Positions 1 through 9,276 of a stretch of DNA of 64,000 bases are shown in pieces (position 1 is the stretch's first letter; every line of letters starts with the position of its first letter). Origin of the DNA: Amycolatopsis taiwanensis DSM 45107 (GTDB taxonomy: Bacteria; Actinomycetota; Actinomycetes; Mycobacteriales; Pseudonocardiaceae). The stretch is taken from contig NZ_JAFB01000003.1 in NCBI RefSeq assembly GCF_000519205.1, positions 81,427 through 145,426 on the forward strand, written 5' to 3'. A program made the translations under genes and the position numbers. A model generated the notes under the pieces. That model saw nothing but the letters and a program-made list of their open reading frames with translations, had not been told where the DNA came from and did no database searches.

Positions 1-32
1 CAGCACCCGCGTCGTCCCCGTCGATCCCTGGG

Positions 33-1340
33 CTAACCCGTCGTGACCGTCGAGCGCGTACCGGCGGACTCGATGTCGCGGCGCTGGGTTTCGGGGCCGA
101 CGGCGAGTGCGATGAGGGTGAGCACCGTCAGCAGCCCCAGGTACACCGCGACCGGCCACCAGTGGCCGGACCACGCGAGCAACGCGGTCGCGATCAGCGG
201 CAGGAAACCGCCGGCCAGCACCGAACCGATCTCGCGGGCGAACGCGAATCCGGCGAGCCTGGTCCTGGTGTCGAACAGCTCGGCGAACCACGCGGCCTGC
301 GGAGCCAGCATCGCCGGGTAGCAGATACCGAGCCCCACCACGAACCCGGCCACGACGGCCACCGGCTCGCGGGTTTCCAGCAGGAGGAAGAACGGTACGG
401 TCCACAGCGCCGACGCGATGGCCCCGGCCGCGTAGACGGGCCGCCGCCCCCACCGGTCGGACAACCAAGCGAACAGGGGCACCCCCGCCACCTGCACCGC
501 CGACGCGACGATCACCGCGGTCAGCCCGAGCGACTGGGACAGGTTCAGCTGCTTGGTCAGGAACGCGACCGCGAACACGGGGAACAGGTAGGCGAAGCCG
601 TTCTCCGCGAAACGGGCGCCGACGACGACCAGAAAGCTCTTGGGCTCGTGCCGCAGGGCGGCGAACAGTCCCGTCTTGGTCTGCTGGGCCTGTTTCGCGT
701 TCTCGAACGCGGGGGTCTCGTCCACGCCGCTGCGAATGAAGTACCCGATCGCGAGCATGACGATCCCCAGCAGGAACGGCACGCGCCAGCCCCACTGGCG
801 GAACTGCTCGTCGGGCAGCAACAGGAACAGCTGGTAGATCCCGGTCGCGAGCAAGGTGGCGAGTGCGAAACCGGCCGGGGCCCACGCCCCGGCCAGTCCG
901 CGCCGCCGCTGGTCGCCGTGCTCGACGGACAGCACCACGGCACCCGCGTACTCGCCTCCGGCGCCGAAGCCCTGCACGAGCCGCAACAGGATCAGCAGCA
1001 CCGGCGCCCACACGCCGATCTGGTCGTAGGTGGGCAGCACGCCGATCAGTGCGGTCGCCAGACCCATCAGCACGATCGTTAGCACCAGCATCGTCTTGCG
1101 GCCGAGCCGGTCGCCGAGGTTGCCCAGCACGATCCCGCCCAGCGGCCGGGCCAGGAAGCCGACAGCGTAAGTGGCGAAAGTGGCCAGTGTGCCCGCGACC
1201 GGGCTGATCGCGGGGAAGAACAGCTTGTTCAGGATCAGTGCGGCCGCCGTGCCGTAGATCAGGAAGTCGTACCACTCGAGCGTGGTGCCGACGAGTGCGG
1301 CGATCCCGGCTCTGCGGGCGTGCCGTCGGGGTGTGTTCAC
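33..1340 (-). CDS. MHS-family MFS transporter
   Basis: This is a 435-aa membrane transporter of the metabolite:H+ symporter branch of the major facilitator superfamily, which imports organic acids with protons. The N-terminal stretch with EWYDF followed by a hydrophobic segment, the loop motif GNLGDRLGRK near residue 75, and an RLVQGFGAGGEY segment near residue 120 are typical of the family. About twelve hydrophobic segments can be counted. The start is GTG at 1340. It is the last gene of a three-gene minus-strand operon, 33 bp after the dehydratase stop, so it probably imports the sugar acid or organic acid that the two upstream enzymes act on. The substrate cannot be read from the sequence. 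The stop lies inside the window, so the gene is complete. Confidence 0.88.
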   Translation of the reverse strand: MNTPRRHARRAGIAALVGTTLEWYDFLIYGTAAALILNKLFFPAISPVAGTLATFATYAVGFLARPLGGIVLGNLGDRLGRKTMLVLTIVLMGLATALIGVLPTYDQIGVWAPVLLILLRLVQGFGAGGEYAGAVVLSVEHGDQRRRGLAGAWAPAGFALATLLATGIYQLFLLLPDEQFRQWGWRVPFLLGIVMLAIGYFIRSGVDETPAFENAKQAQQTKTGLFAALRHEPKSFLVVVGARFAENGFAYLFPVFAVAFLTKQLNLSQSLGLTAVIVASAVQVAGVPLFAWLSDRWGRRPVYAAGAIASALWTVPFFLLLETREPVAVVAGFVVGLGICYPAMLAPQAAWFAELFDTRTRLAGFAFAREIGSVLAGGFLPLIATALLAWSGHWWPVAVYLGLLTVLTLIALAVGPETQRRDIESAGTRSTVTTG

Positions 1341-1373
1341 GGAAGCCGGCTCCTTCGGTGGCTAGGGGAAACT

Positions 1374-3038
1374 TCAGTGGCGGGCGGGACGGCGCAGGAC
1401 CGCGCCTCGCTGGATCGGGCCGACCAGTGCCGCGTACTGGCCCAGCCAGCCGCGTTCGGCGCCGGGATCCCCGGCGGTGACCGGCTTGCCGTCGCGCACC
1501 GGATCGGCGTCGATCAGCCGTGCGTCGAGGTCGATCGAGATGGTGTCCCCGTCCTGGACCCCGGCGAGTGGCCCGCCGTCGGCCGCTTCGGGCATCACCT
1601 GTCCCACGACGAGACCGTGGTTCAGTCCGGACAGTTCGCCGTCGGTGACCACGGCAACCTGACCGCCGAGACCCGCGCCGTTGAGCGCTGCCACGAAGCT
1701 CGCGGCGAACACCGTGCCCGGGCCGCCCCTCGGGCCCATCCCGCGCAGCACGATCACGTGGCCCGGCTCGATCCCGCCCTGGCCGAGCGCGGCGATCGCC
1801 TCGTCCTCACCGGCGAAGACCTTGGCGGGCCCGGAGAACTGGCGGCGCGCCGAGCCCACTCCGGCGACCTTGACGATCGCGCCGTCCGGCGCCAGCGAAC
1901 CACGCAGGATCAGCAGACCCGGCTCGTCGGCAATGGGTTTCTCCAGCGGGCGCACCACGTTGCCATCCGGTTCGGTCGCCTCGGCGATCAGTTCGGCGAC
2001 GGTGCTGCCGGACACGGTGAGCGCGCCGGTGTGCAGCCGCGATGCCAGCGCACGCAGTACGGTCCGGACCCCGCCGACCCGGTCGAGGTCCCACACCTGG
2101 TGTGTCCCGTTTGGACGGATGGCGGCGAGTTGCTTGGCGCCGCGGCCCTTCTCCTCGAACAACGCGACTACGTCGAGATCGAGATCGGCCTCCGCGGCCA
2201 CGGCTGTGAGGTGCCGGATGCAGTTGACCGAACCGCCCAGCGCCAGCGCCACCTCGACCGCGTTCTCGATGGCGTCGCGGGTCAGCACCTTCCGGGCGGT
2301 GAGCCCTTCCCGGACCAGCTCGACGGCACGGCGTCCCGCGGCCGCGGCTCGTTCGAGCATCGGCGCGGAGTTCGCGCGAGTCGGCGCGGAACCGGGCATC
2401 GTCATGCCAAGGGCCTCGGCGAGCACGTGCATCGTGTTCGCCGTCGCCAGGCCCGCGCAAACACCGGGCCCCTCGATCGCCCGGTCGGCCAGCTCACCGA
2501 GCTCGTCCACGCCCAGCTTCCCGGACGCCACGGCACCCACCGATTCGTACACCGAGTCGATGTCGACCGAGCAGCCGGAGAACGTGCCGCCCCGCTGGTA
2601 GCCGCCGATGACGATGACCGAGGGCAGGTCGAGCCGGGCGGCGGCCATCAGGTGGGCCGGGGTGGTCTTGTCGCAGCTCGACAACAGCACCATGCCGTCG
2701 AGCTGGGCGCCCTCGACAGCAGCTTCGACGTCGTTGACGATCAGGTCGCGGGTCGGCATCAGGTAACGCGCCTTGCGGCCCGCGCTGGTGACGAAATCGG
2801 ACGGCGCGGTCGTCCGGATTTCCAGCGGCAACCCGCCCGCCTCACGGACAGCGTCCGCGACGACTCCCGCCACGTCGTCGAGATGCGCGAAGCACACCGA
2901 CAGCTTCGACGACGTGTTGACGATCGCGATCTTGGGCTTGCGCTGGTCCTCGGCACTGATGCCCATCGCGCTCCACTGGGCGCGACGCACGGCCCAGCGA
3001 GTGGTGCCGGGCTCGAAGTTGCTCCGCAGCTGGTCCAT
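1374..3038 (-). CDS. IlvD/Edd family dehydratase (probable sugar-acid dehydratase)
   Basis: This 554-aa protein belongs to the IlvD/Edd iron-sulfur dehydratases, which remove water from dihydroxy acids or aldonic acids. Visible landmarks are an N-terminal VNTSSKLSVC segment, the cluster motif SSCDKTTPAH, GVCAGLATANTM, GGSVNCIRHL, and the C-terminal SGLNHGLVVGQVMPEAADGG. Three cysteines in these positions fit Fe-S ligation. I chose the ATG at 3038 because GGGAGAAACACC precedes it and the conserved region starts just after it. It lies 13 bp after the stop of the FAD oxidoreductase and 33 bp before the transporter. The catabolic neighbours favour a sugar-acid dehydratase over the biosynthetic ilvD, but the substrate is an inference. 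Confidence 0.85.
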   Translation of the reverse strand: MDQLRSNFEPGTTRWAVRRAQWSAMGISAEDQRKPKIAIVNTSSKLSVCFAHLDDVAGVVADAVREAGGLPLEIRTTAPSDFVTSAGRKARYLMPTRDLIVNDVEAAVEGAQLDGMVLLSSCDKTTPAHLMAAARLDLPSVIVIGGYQRGGTFSGCSVDIDSVYESVGAVASGKLGVDELGELADRAIEGPGVCAGLATANTMHVLAEALGMTMPGSAPTRANSAPMLERAAAAGRRAVELVREGLTARKVLTRDAIENAVEVALALGGSVNCIRHLTAVAAEADLDLDVVALFEEKGRGAKQLAAIRPNGTHQVWDLDRVGGVRTVLRALASRLHTGALTVSGSTVAELIAEATEPDGNVVRPLEKPIADEPGLLILRGSLAPDGAIVKVAGVGSARRQFSGPAKVFAGEDEAIAALGQGGIEPGHVIVLRGMGPRGGPGTVFAASFVAALNGAGLGGQVAVVTDGELSGLNHGLVVGQVMPEAADGGPLAGVQDGDTISIDLDARLIDADPVRDGKPVTAGDPGAERGWLGQYAALVGPIQRGAVLRRPARH

Positions 3039-3051
3039 GGTGTTTCTCCCG

Positions 3052-4416
3052 TCAGGAAAGGGAAAGTGCACTTCCGTTGGCGACCATCGCCGACCGGACC
3101 TCGCGGCCGTCGAGCTCCCGGTAGGGGAGGCCCTTGTCAAGCGACAGCAGGGTTGCCACGGCGGCGGCGTGGCCGTACTCGAAGCACTGCGCGGTGACCC
3201 GCGCCGAGGCGAGTGCCTCGTGCTCGGCGCTCAGACAGCGGCCCGCGACGATGACGCCTTCGCCGCGTTCGGGCACGAGCGTGCCGTAGGGCACCTCGTA
3301 GTAGTCGTCGAGGAGCCAGGTCAGCTTGGGCCGGTCACCGGCGTGTAGCTCGATCGGCCACGGCACCCGGCAGATCCCGTCCTCGCGCTTGCGTGCTGCG
3401 AGGACGTCCTCGTTGGACAGCCGCTCGATCCCGGTGATCGTGCGGGTCTGCCTGATCCCGGCCTCGACGCCGGTGTCCACGACGAAGGCGTTTTCGCAGC
3501 CCGGGATCCGTTCGCCCAGGAAGCGCGCGTAAGCGCGGACCTGCCGGCGTCCCAGCATCTCGGCCTCGGTGAAGTCGACGGGGTCGATCACGTTGAGCAT
3601 CCGGCCGTCGCGGCCCGCCAGCCGTGTCGCGTTGACCAGCAGCTCGCCCGGCCTGGGGGTGGTGAAGATCCAGATCTTCTGTCGGGGCAGGTCCAGCCCT
3701 GCGTCTCGCGCCCGGAGGATCTCCTCGGTGACGTACGGCGGGCAGATCGTGTCCTCGCCGTAGAACTCCAGGAACCGCTCGACGTCAACGTTGCCGAGGC
3801 GGAAGAACATGGTCGGGTTCTGGATCGCGCCGTTGTCGCCGAAGGTGTAGCGGTGCCCGGCGCGGGCGACCACCGCCGCGTCGCCCGAGGCGTCGATCGT
3901 CCTGGCGGCTAGCACAACGGCCCGGCCGGCGTTCGACTCGATCACGACCCCCCGGTGGGTGTCCCCGTCGAGGACGACGCCGGTGACGGCGGTGTGGAAC
4001 AGCACCGTGACGCCCGCGGCTTCGAGGAGGTCGTCCGCGACCTCGCGCCACACCAGCGGATCATGCGCCGCGGTCCAGGTCTTGCCGTAGACCTGCGGTG
4101 CGGTGAGACCGCCGCGGGCGGCCAGTTCCCGCCGGAACCGTTCGGTGAACCCCGCGACGACCTGCCTCGGCTCGCGGTCGGTGTCCGACGCGAGGTACAT
4201 CCCGCAGATCGTGCCGGACATGCCGGCGACCGCCGCGCCACCGGCGAAGCCGTACTTCTCCACGACGAGCACCGACTTGCCCGCCTCGGCCGCGACGACC
4301 GCCGCCGCGACCCCGGCTGCTCCGGCTCCAACGACGAGCACATCGACCTCAGCCAGCACATCAAGCCCCTGATCCGGCGGGCGGCTGGTCAGCGACCATC
4401 CCGATATATTGGTCAT
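3052..4416 (-). CDS. FAD-dependent oxidoreductase (FAD_oxidored type)
   Basis: This is a 454-aa flavoprotein. Near residue 30 it has the dinucleotide-binding motif DVLVVGAGAAGVAAA followed by VVEKYGFAGG, and near the C-terminus it has a second FAD contact, GVIVAGRCLSAEHEA. The family (pfam12831-like) includes many catabolic dehydrogenases of unknown substrate. It is the first gene of the operon with the IlvD/Edd dehydratase and the MHS transporter, so it probably oxidises the same imported compound or its product. I chose the ATG at 4416; an upstream in-frame extension would read through the divergent promoter. That start codon falls inside the inverted repeat placed under the GntR regulator, which fits direct repression. 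Confidence 0.82.
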   Translation of the reverse strand: MTNISGWSLTSRPPDQGLDVLAEVDVLVVGAGAAGVAAAVVAAEAGKSVLVVEKYGFAGGAAVAGMSGTICGMYLASDTDREPRQVVAGFTERFRRELAARGGLTAPQVYGKTWTAAHDPLVWREVADDLLEAAGVTVLFHTAVTGVVLDGDTHRGVVIESNAGRAVVLAARTIDASGDAAVVARAGHRYTFGDNGAIQNPTMFFRLGNVDVERFLEFYGEDTICPPYVTEEILRARDAGLDLPRQKIWIFTTPRPGELLVNATRLAGRDGRMLNVIDPVDFTEAEMLGRRQVRAYARFLGERIPGCENAFVVDTGVEAGIRQTRTITGIERLSNEDVLAARKREDGICRVPWPIELHAGDRPKLTWLLDDYYEVPYGTLVPERGEGVIVAGRCLSAEHEALASARVTAQCFEYGHAAAVATLLSLDKGLPYRELDGREVRSAMVANGSALSLS

Positions 4417-4431
4417 GTATTGGTTGTACAT
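4415..4431. promoter_or_regulatory. Candidate GntR operator, perfect inverted repeat
   Basis: ATGTA-N7-TACAT (17 bp, perfect 5-bp arms) lies between the divergently read FAD oxidoreductase and GntR/FCD regulator genes. Its position and short symmetrical arms fit an operator for the adjacent regulator. It overlaps the chosen start codon of the oxidoreductase. Binding is inferred. Confidence 0.5.
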
Positions 4432-4483
4432 TGTGCGGCGCGGTACTGTCCAGACCCAGCAGAGGAGTGAGCAGGAGGCGCCC

Positions 4484-5122
4484 GTGGCGAACAAGGCCGA
4501 CCAGGCCTACGACGTACTGGAACGCATGATCACGTTCCAGGAGCTCCCGCCGGGTTCGCTGTTGTCGGAGGCCCGGCTGATGGAGCGCACGGGACTCGGC
4601 CGCACTCCGGTGCGCGAGGCGCTGCAACGGCTCGCGCGGGAGCGCATGGTCGAGATCCACCCCAGCCAGGGGGTGTTCGTCGCCCCGACCTCGATCGAGG
4701 CGCAGCTCAAGGTGCTCGAACTACGCCGCTGCGTGGAGGAACTCGCGGTGCGCCTTGCCGCGCACCGGGCCACAACGGAGCAGCGCGAGCGGATCCTGGC
4801 GCTGGCCGAGGTGCTCGGCGCGTTCGACGGCGACGACTCCCGGCGGTTCGGGGAACTGCTCAAGCAGACCCACACCCTGATCGTCGAGGCCGCGCACAAC
4901 GAGTACCTGTCGGTGGCGATGGCCCCGCTGCAGGGGCTCTCACGCCGGTTCTGGTTCGCCCACCTCCGGAACCCGAAGGCGGAACTGGCCGAAGCGTCCG
5001 ACCTCCACGGGGACATCCTCCGCGCCATCCGCCACGGGGATCAGGCCAAGGCGTCGGAGGCCTCGCTCAGGCTGAACGACTACCTGACCGACTTCACCTA
5101 CCGGACCCTGCGAGACCAGTGA
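4484..5122 (+). CDS. GntR family regulator with FCD effector domain
   Basis: This is a 212-aa transcription regulator. Residues 5-70 form the GntR winged helix, with the typical GSLLSEARLMERTGLGRTPVREALQRL stretch shortened here to its landmarks LSEARL and GRTPVREAL. Residues 80-205 are the helical FCD ligand-binding domain, with the metal/ligand-binding pattern DDSRRFGELLKQTH and the final H-x-x-I-L-R-AI helix. The GTG start at 4484 is preceded by GGAGG. It is read divergently from the oxidoreductase-dehydratase-transporter operon and most likely controls it, with an imported acid or intermediate as ligand. The regulatory target is inferred from layout and from the inverted repeat in the shared promoter region. 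Confidence 0.88.
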   Translation: MANKADQAYDVLERMITFQELPPGSLLSEARLMERTGLGRTPVREALQRLARERMVEIHPSQGVFVAPTSIEAQLKVLELRRCVEELAVRLAAHRATTEQRERILALAEVLGAFDGDDSRRFGELLKQTHTLIVEAAHNEYLSVAMAPLQGLSRRFWFAHLRNPKAELAEASDLHGDILRAIRHGDQAKASEASLRLNDYLTDFTYRTLRDQ

Positions 5123-7049
5123 TTCACGCGCTTACCACGACCCCGCGAGGACGATCGCGGTCGTCGAGTGGGCCGCCGTGACCTCCGTCGACGCGGGTCA
5201 ACCGGGCGCGGCAACAACTTCGCGACGCGCTCGTGGCGAACGCGATTAGGCCGGCCACCCGAGTCTCGTCCGAGACGTCCGCAGCGAACGGTCCGGGCCG
5301 CCTCGTCGGCGGTCAGCACCTCCGCCGCGTGCAGCATCGAAGTGCCGTCCTCGGCCAGGCAGCTGAGCGTTTCCAGCCGCGCGGTGTCGGTCATTCCGTC
5401 CGTCACCATCACCGGGCTGACCCGGATGCGGCGCTCGGCCGCGCCCTCCGAGTCGCGGGGATCGGCCGGTGCCCAACCGGTGGTTTGCACCGAGTTCGGG
5501 CCGTACACCATGGAGACCTTGGGGGCTCGAGGTCATGACCGGCGCGGAAACGGCCGCCGGCCCGTCGCAGCACACAGGAGTTGCTGGGATGACCACCGGC
5601 TTGACCACCGCGCTGGTCACGACGACCACCGCCGAAAGACACACGAACGCGACCTACCCGCCACAGTCAGGTGTCGGAGTGCATTCAAGCACAGGGACGT
5701 TGGATGTCGCAGGCGTGCTACGAAACTGTGTCCAAGGGGGGACTCGAACGCATGTTCGTGGCGTCCATGCACAGGTTGCGTGTTCATGCGACGGACCATG
5801 CCATGTGTCGCGATCAAGCGCCAGCGTGTTCACGCATCCGATTTATTGTCGCAAGTTCTTATGCCTCAACGATTCTTGCGAGGCTTCCAATACACTCCCC
5901 CTTTCGCAACCACCTCACGAGGCGATCGGACAGTCGTCGAGAATTGGATTCAAGCGATCCTTTCATGAGTTCACAGGGGTCACAGGGTCATCCAAGGAAG
6001 TAGGCAGCATCGCCGATCGTCTGGAATGGCCTTGAGCGCAGTTGTTTGATGCTCACTCCCTTGGTGCTTGCTCACTTCGATCTGCGAGTGTCCTAACCAG
6101 TGGTCGAGCGTCCCGATTCGGCAGTGAGAAACCCCCGATATCGGCGGGTTTGCGATCCAGCCAAGCGGGGTTCACCGGCGAGTCCCTGGACCGCGTCCGA
6201 ACCGTAGCCGGCGAGGGACAACAAAGCAGGCTCGCACCGGAACCCCTCACCGTGGCCCAGCGCCGCCCGCGCCCTGTCCGCGCCCACATGCACCCGCCGC
6301 GGTCACGCGGGTAACGATCGCGGCCAGGATCGCCTGGGGGTCGTGGCCTCATCGGTTGGCCCTCCTCGCGACATGACCGGCACGGCCTGCCAAGCCACCC
6401 CAGAAGGCCGTGTTCCGGCAACTTTCCGACACCACTTTTTCAAAACACTTGCGTGCCGGTCAGCCGCCATCGTCTTGCCAGCTACCTTCCCAGCCGATCA
6501 CCGCCGAGTTGCGATGGGACGGACCACAACTAATATCGGCCTGGGTTTTCATAATTGTGATCAGACCGGCGCGCGAACGCGACCTGGTGCCCTCAGAGGG
6601 GGCCACCCGGGACTCGAACCTATGGATTAAAGGCCCAGACCAATCCGATGTCAGCGAGTGCCACTGGTGTCGATCTCTGCCGATCCGTGCAGGTCAACCG
6701 CCATCTTTTCGTGTTTGTAGTGCCGGGGAGTGCCGCCTGGTGTCGGGCAATGATTCGGCAACGGAGCCCCATCGGAGACGCAATACACGAGCTTCCGGTC
6801 CACTGTGGACGTTTTCGCGGCCGCCTTAGTCACTGTCGGGGCGGGTCGCGCTGCTCGATTGCGATTGCCTTTGGGTGAGCCGGCTGGAGCCAGCCAGGCG
6901 CGCCACGCCTCGGCGCTGGATCAGCTGACCGATGTGCCGGGCTGGCAGTGGAGTAGAGCGTGATGGGCCGGGCGGAGCGTCGTCGAGTCAACGCTGCGGT
7001 GTTGTTGTTGGCTGGGGACTGTCCCGCGTAGTGCGAACCCAGATATGGG
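5123..7049. other. 1.9-kb region without a convincing gene
   Basis: I find no open frame here with a convincing domain. The minus frame around 5260-5511 has protein-like residue use (for example SVQTTGWAPADPRD and MTDTARLETLS) but then dissolves into arginine-rich translation, so it may be a gene fragment of unknown family. The stretch also holds two tRNA-3'-end-like segments (5729-5750 and about 6601-6633) and is lower in GC than its neighbours between about 5.7 and 6.0 kb. It looks like a junction zone of old insertions. Confidence 0.5.
5729..5750 (-). repeat. tRNA-Leu 3'-end-like scar
   Basis: These 22 nt match the 3' end of the tRNA-Leu(GAG) gene (the stretch beginning at about 49060) at 20 positions, in the same orientation, and include the acceptor-strand GTGTCC and the GGGGGGAC block. 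No complete tRNA is present. It could be an attachment-site relic left by an integrative element or a fragment of a second tRNA-Leu gene. Confidence 0.5.
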
Positions 7050-8045
7050 CTACCAGTGTGATCTCGGGGACCTGCTGATTTCGGTGGCCGTGCGGTGTGC
7101 GGTGGTAGCGAGTACCAGTGCCAAGAGAGAGGGATCGTCGGCGTGTCTGTTCAGGTCAGGGATGATCTGGTGCGCCTGTCCGTTGACGGCGTGATCGACG
7201 ACCTGCGCGGCCAGCATGAGCGAGCGACGGCTGGCATCGCGGTCCCGGGTGATCTCGCAGTCGGCAGACGCGGGGCGTGGGCCGGCCGGGTGAGGCCACG
7301 CTGTCGACTCACCCGGGCTGCGGGTTTCGGCGATAGTGTGAGCGAGCACGGCGATCGCGGTGTGCTGCGGGTCGTGGTCGGGTGGCTGGCCGGGAAGCCC
7401 GCTGGCGAGCGTACGGATGACAGCAGCCGCCTGTTCCGCGGGCAGGTGGGTGTCCCGCCAGTAGGCCGCCACCACCCGCGTCAGCGCAACGACTAGAGGA
7501 GTCTCATCGCACACCTGCCTTGCCAATGTCCCGGTGTGGAGTCCCTCCGCTCGAGCAATGCGTTCTCGGGCGATCACGTAGCGGCAGGGCTCGACAGCGA
7601 TCGGCAACTCGACCAGCAGTTCACCGACCATCTCCATCGCCAGTTCGATCTGGGCATTGTCCTGCCATCCCGCGAGCTCGATCAGGACCGCGGCGACCGA
7701 TTCTTCGTGACGGTCCTGCATACCGCCGACCAACTGCCCGATCGGCTGCGCCAGCCAGGATGGCAGGTCAGGCTGTCGACCGTCGGGGTGTGCCCACCGC
7801 GGTGCGAAGTCGGCCAGGAGCCAGGCCCAATGGCGCAGCATCAGTAGCCGGGCGAGCCCCTCGGTGCGCTGCACACAGCTGCGTGCGCGCGCGAAGTCGC
7901 CGCGACGGGCAGCATCGAGGACGACGTCCGTGGTGTCGATGACGTGATACGTCACCCGATCGACGTTCTGGCCACTGTAACCGTCATCGCTCACCTCAGC
8001 ATGCTCCTTTTCCACGTGGACGATCGCCGCCCGAACCAGACTCAC
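7050..8045 (-). CDS. Hypothetical helical protein
   Basis: I do not recognise this 331-aa protein. It is predicted to be soluble and mostly helical, rich in Ala, Arg and Leu, with no signal peptide, membrane segment or recognisable catalytic motif. Features visible include WLLADFAPRWAHPDGRQPDLP near residue 85 and ELAMEMVGELLVELP near residue 145. I chose the GTG at 8045 because the predicted protein is coherent from there. The frame stays open upstream to 8204 and that extension carries a CVRC pair, so a longer start is possible. The next gene on the same strand is a SAM methyltransferase that ends about 200 bp upstream, and the two may be cotranscribed. Confidence 0.5.
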   Translation of the reverse strand: MSLVRAAIVHVEKEHAEVSDDGYSGQNVDRVTYHVIDTTDVVLDAARRGDFARARSCVQRTEGLARLLMLRHWAWLLADFAPRWAHPDGRQPDLPSWLAQPIGQLVGGMQDRHEESVAAVLIELAGWQDNAQIELAMEMVGELLVELPIAVEPCRYVIARERIARAEGLHTGTLARQVCDETPLVVALTRVVAAYWRDTHLPAEQAAAVIRTLASGLPGQPPDHDPQHTAIAVLAHTIAETRSPGESTAWPHPAGPRPASADCEITRDRDASRRSLMLAAQVVDHAVNGQAHQIIPDLNRHADDPSLLALVLATTAHRTATEISRSPRSHW

Positions 8046-8245
8046 CTCGTTTCTTTCAACGGTGCCAGGTGGTCCGACAAGCTCGTTCCCACGGGCGCGC
8101 ACTGACCTTCCACAGCGCACACAGCTGCGGCCTGTCTCGCCAGTCCGCGGCTGTGCCCGTCGGCTCGTGACGCCTCGCCCTTCGCCGGTGGCGGCATCGT
8201 GCACTCAGCTGGAGGCGGGTTCGTCTCAGCACAGAGGTTGGCTGG

Positions 8246-9106
8246 TCAGGATTGCGCCGGCTCCGAGGCAACCTTGCATCCGACGCCGGCCAATCCGCGC
8301 GAGCGAAACTCCGGGGTCGGTCGGTCTGTGTTGTCGTCCGGCCGCCATGCCGTTATCCAGGTCAGGCCGGGCTCTACCAGCTCGAAGTCACCGAAGAATG
8401 GTTTGATTTCTTCCTCTTTGCGGAGGTGGCCGGGCAGTGTTGCCTTCGTCTTGTAGTTGTTCGCCACCTGCTGCCAGGCTGGATCGTCGACGTCGGCTGC
8501 GTGGGACAGGGCGAGCAGTGAACCCGGTGGAAGTTGGTCGCGGTAGAACGCCAGCGGAACCTCGGGCCGGGTGTCCGGCGGCATGAAGTGCAGGACGGCC
8601 GCCAGGACCAGGCACACGGGCTCGGCGGGATCGATCACGTGAGTAGCAAGAACCTGTTCCCACACATCGTCGTAGTCGAAGAAGCTTCCGCAGACTGCGC
8701 GGTGGCGGGCCGGATCAGCGTCGGCAGCAAGTAGAAGATCCGAATGTGCCTGCACAATCGGGTCGTTGTCGACGTAGACAACGGTGGCTTCTCCACGCGC
8801 CACGATATCGGCCACCTCGTGGATGTTCCCCTGAGTGGGCAACCCGGACCCGATGTCGACGAACTGCCGCACGCCCTGCTCGATGGCGAACCGCACGGCA
8901 CGACCAACCCACGCCCTGTTCCACCTCATCATCAACGCTAGGTCAGGGAGGGCCGTGAGCTGTTGGTCGAGAAAGGCTCGGTCGATCGCGTAGTTGTGCG
9001 TTCCCCCCAGCCCGGCGTCGTACACGCGCGCCGGGCTCGGCTTGTCGAGCTCGATCCCCAGGTCACGAGCCTTCTTCCGCAACTCGCCGAGAATAGCCTC
9101 AGACAT
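8246..9106 (-). CDS. SAM-dependent methyltransferase, SAV_2177-like family
   Basis: This is a 286-aa class I methyltransferase of the actinomycete family often called SAV_2177 (Methyltransf_19). It shows the family landmarks: SPARVYDAGLGGTHNYAIDR near the N-terminus, RFAIEQGVRQFVDIGSGLPT as the SAM-binding motif I near residue 75, VVYVDNDPIV as the acidic motif II, and AVLHFMPPD near residue 165. The substrate is unknown. Members are often found in several copies per actinomycete genome. I chose the second of two adjacent ATGs (9106) because the GGGAGGA ribosome site is then properly spaced. The frame is intact although the downstream neighbourhood holds many broken genes. Confidence 0.82.
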   Translation of the reverse strand: MSEAILGELRKKARDLGIELDKPSPARVYDAGLGGTHNYAIDRAFLDQQLTALPDLALMMRWNRAWVGRAVRFAIEQGVRQFVDIGSGLPTQGNIHEVADIVARGEATVVYVDNDPIVQAHSDLLLAADADPARHRAVCGSFFDYDDVWEQVLATHVIDPAEPVCLVLAAVLHFMPPDTRPEVPLAFYRDQLPPGSLLALSHAADVDDPAWQQVANNYKTKATLPGHLRKEEEIKPFFGDFELVEPGLTWITAWRPDDNTDRPTPEFRSRGLAGVGCKVASEPAQS

Positions 9107-9276
9107 CATTCCTCCCAGTGGAGATAGAACCTGATTTTCAAAGGACGGCTCTTCTAGCGGTGAGAGACCAAGCTAGTGGACGAGCCGCAGAAGGTAGCCT
9201 TCAGCAACTCGCCAGCCAGCGGATCGGGGCAGCGGGCAGCGGCTGGAGCCTGGTCATCGGACGGGTCCGTGTTTGG

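Noticed and set aside
1320..3197. Long plus-strand open frame opposite the IlvD/Edd gene
   Set aside because: It is His/Arg/Gly-rich antisense translation of a GC-rich gene with strong family motifs on the minus strand.
5168..5968. 266-codon plus-strand open frame
   Set aside because: Its residue use changes abruptly and it shows no motif; it crosses the tRNA-like scar at 5729.
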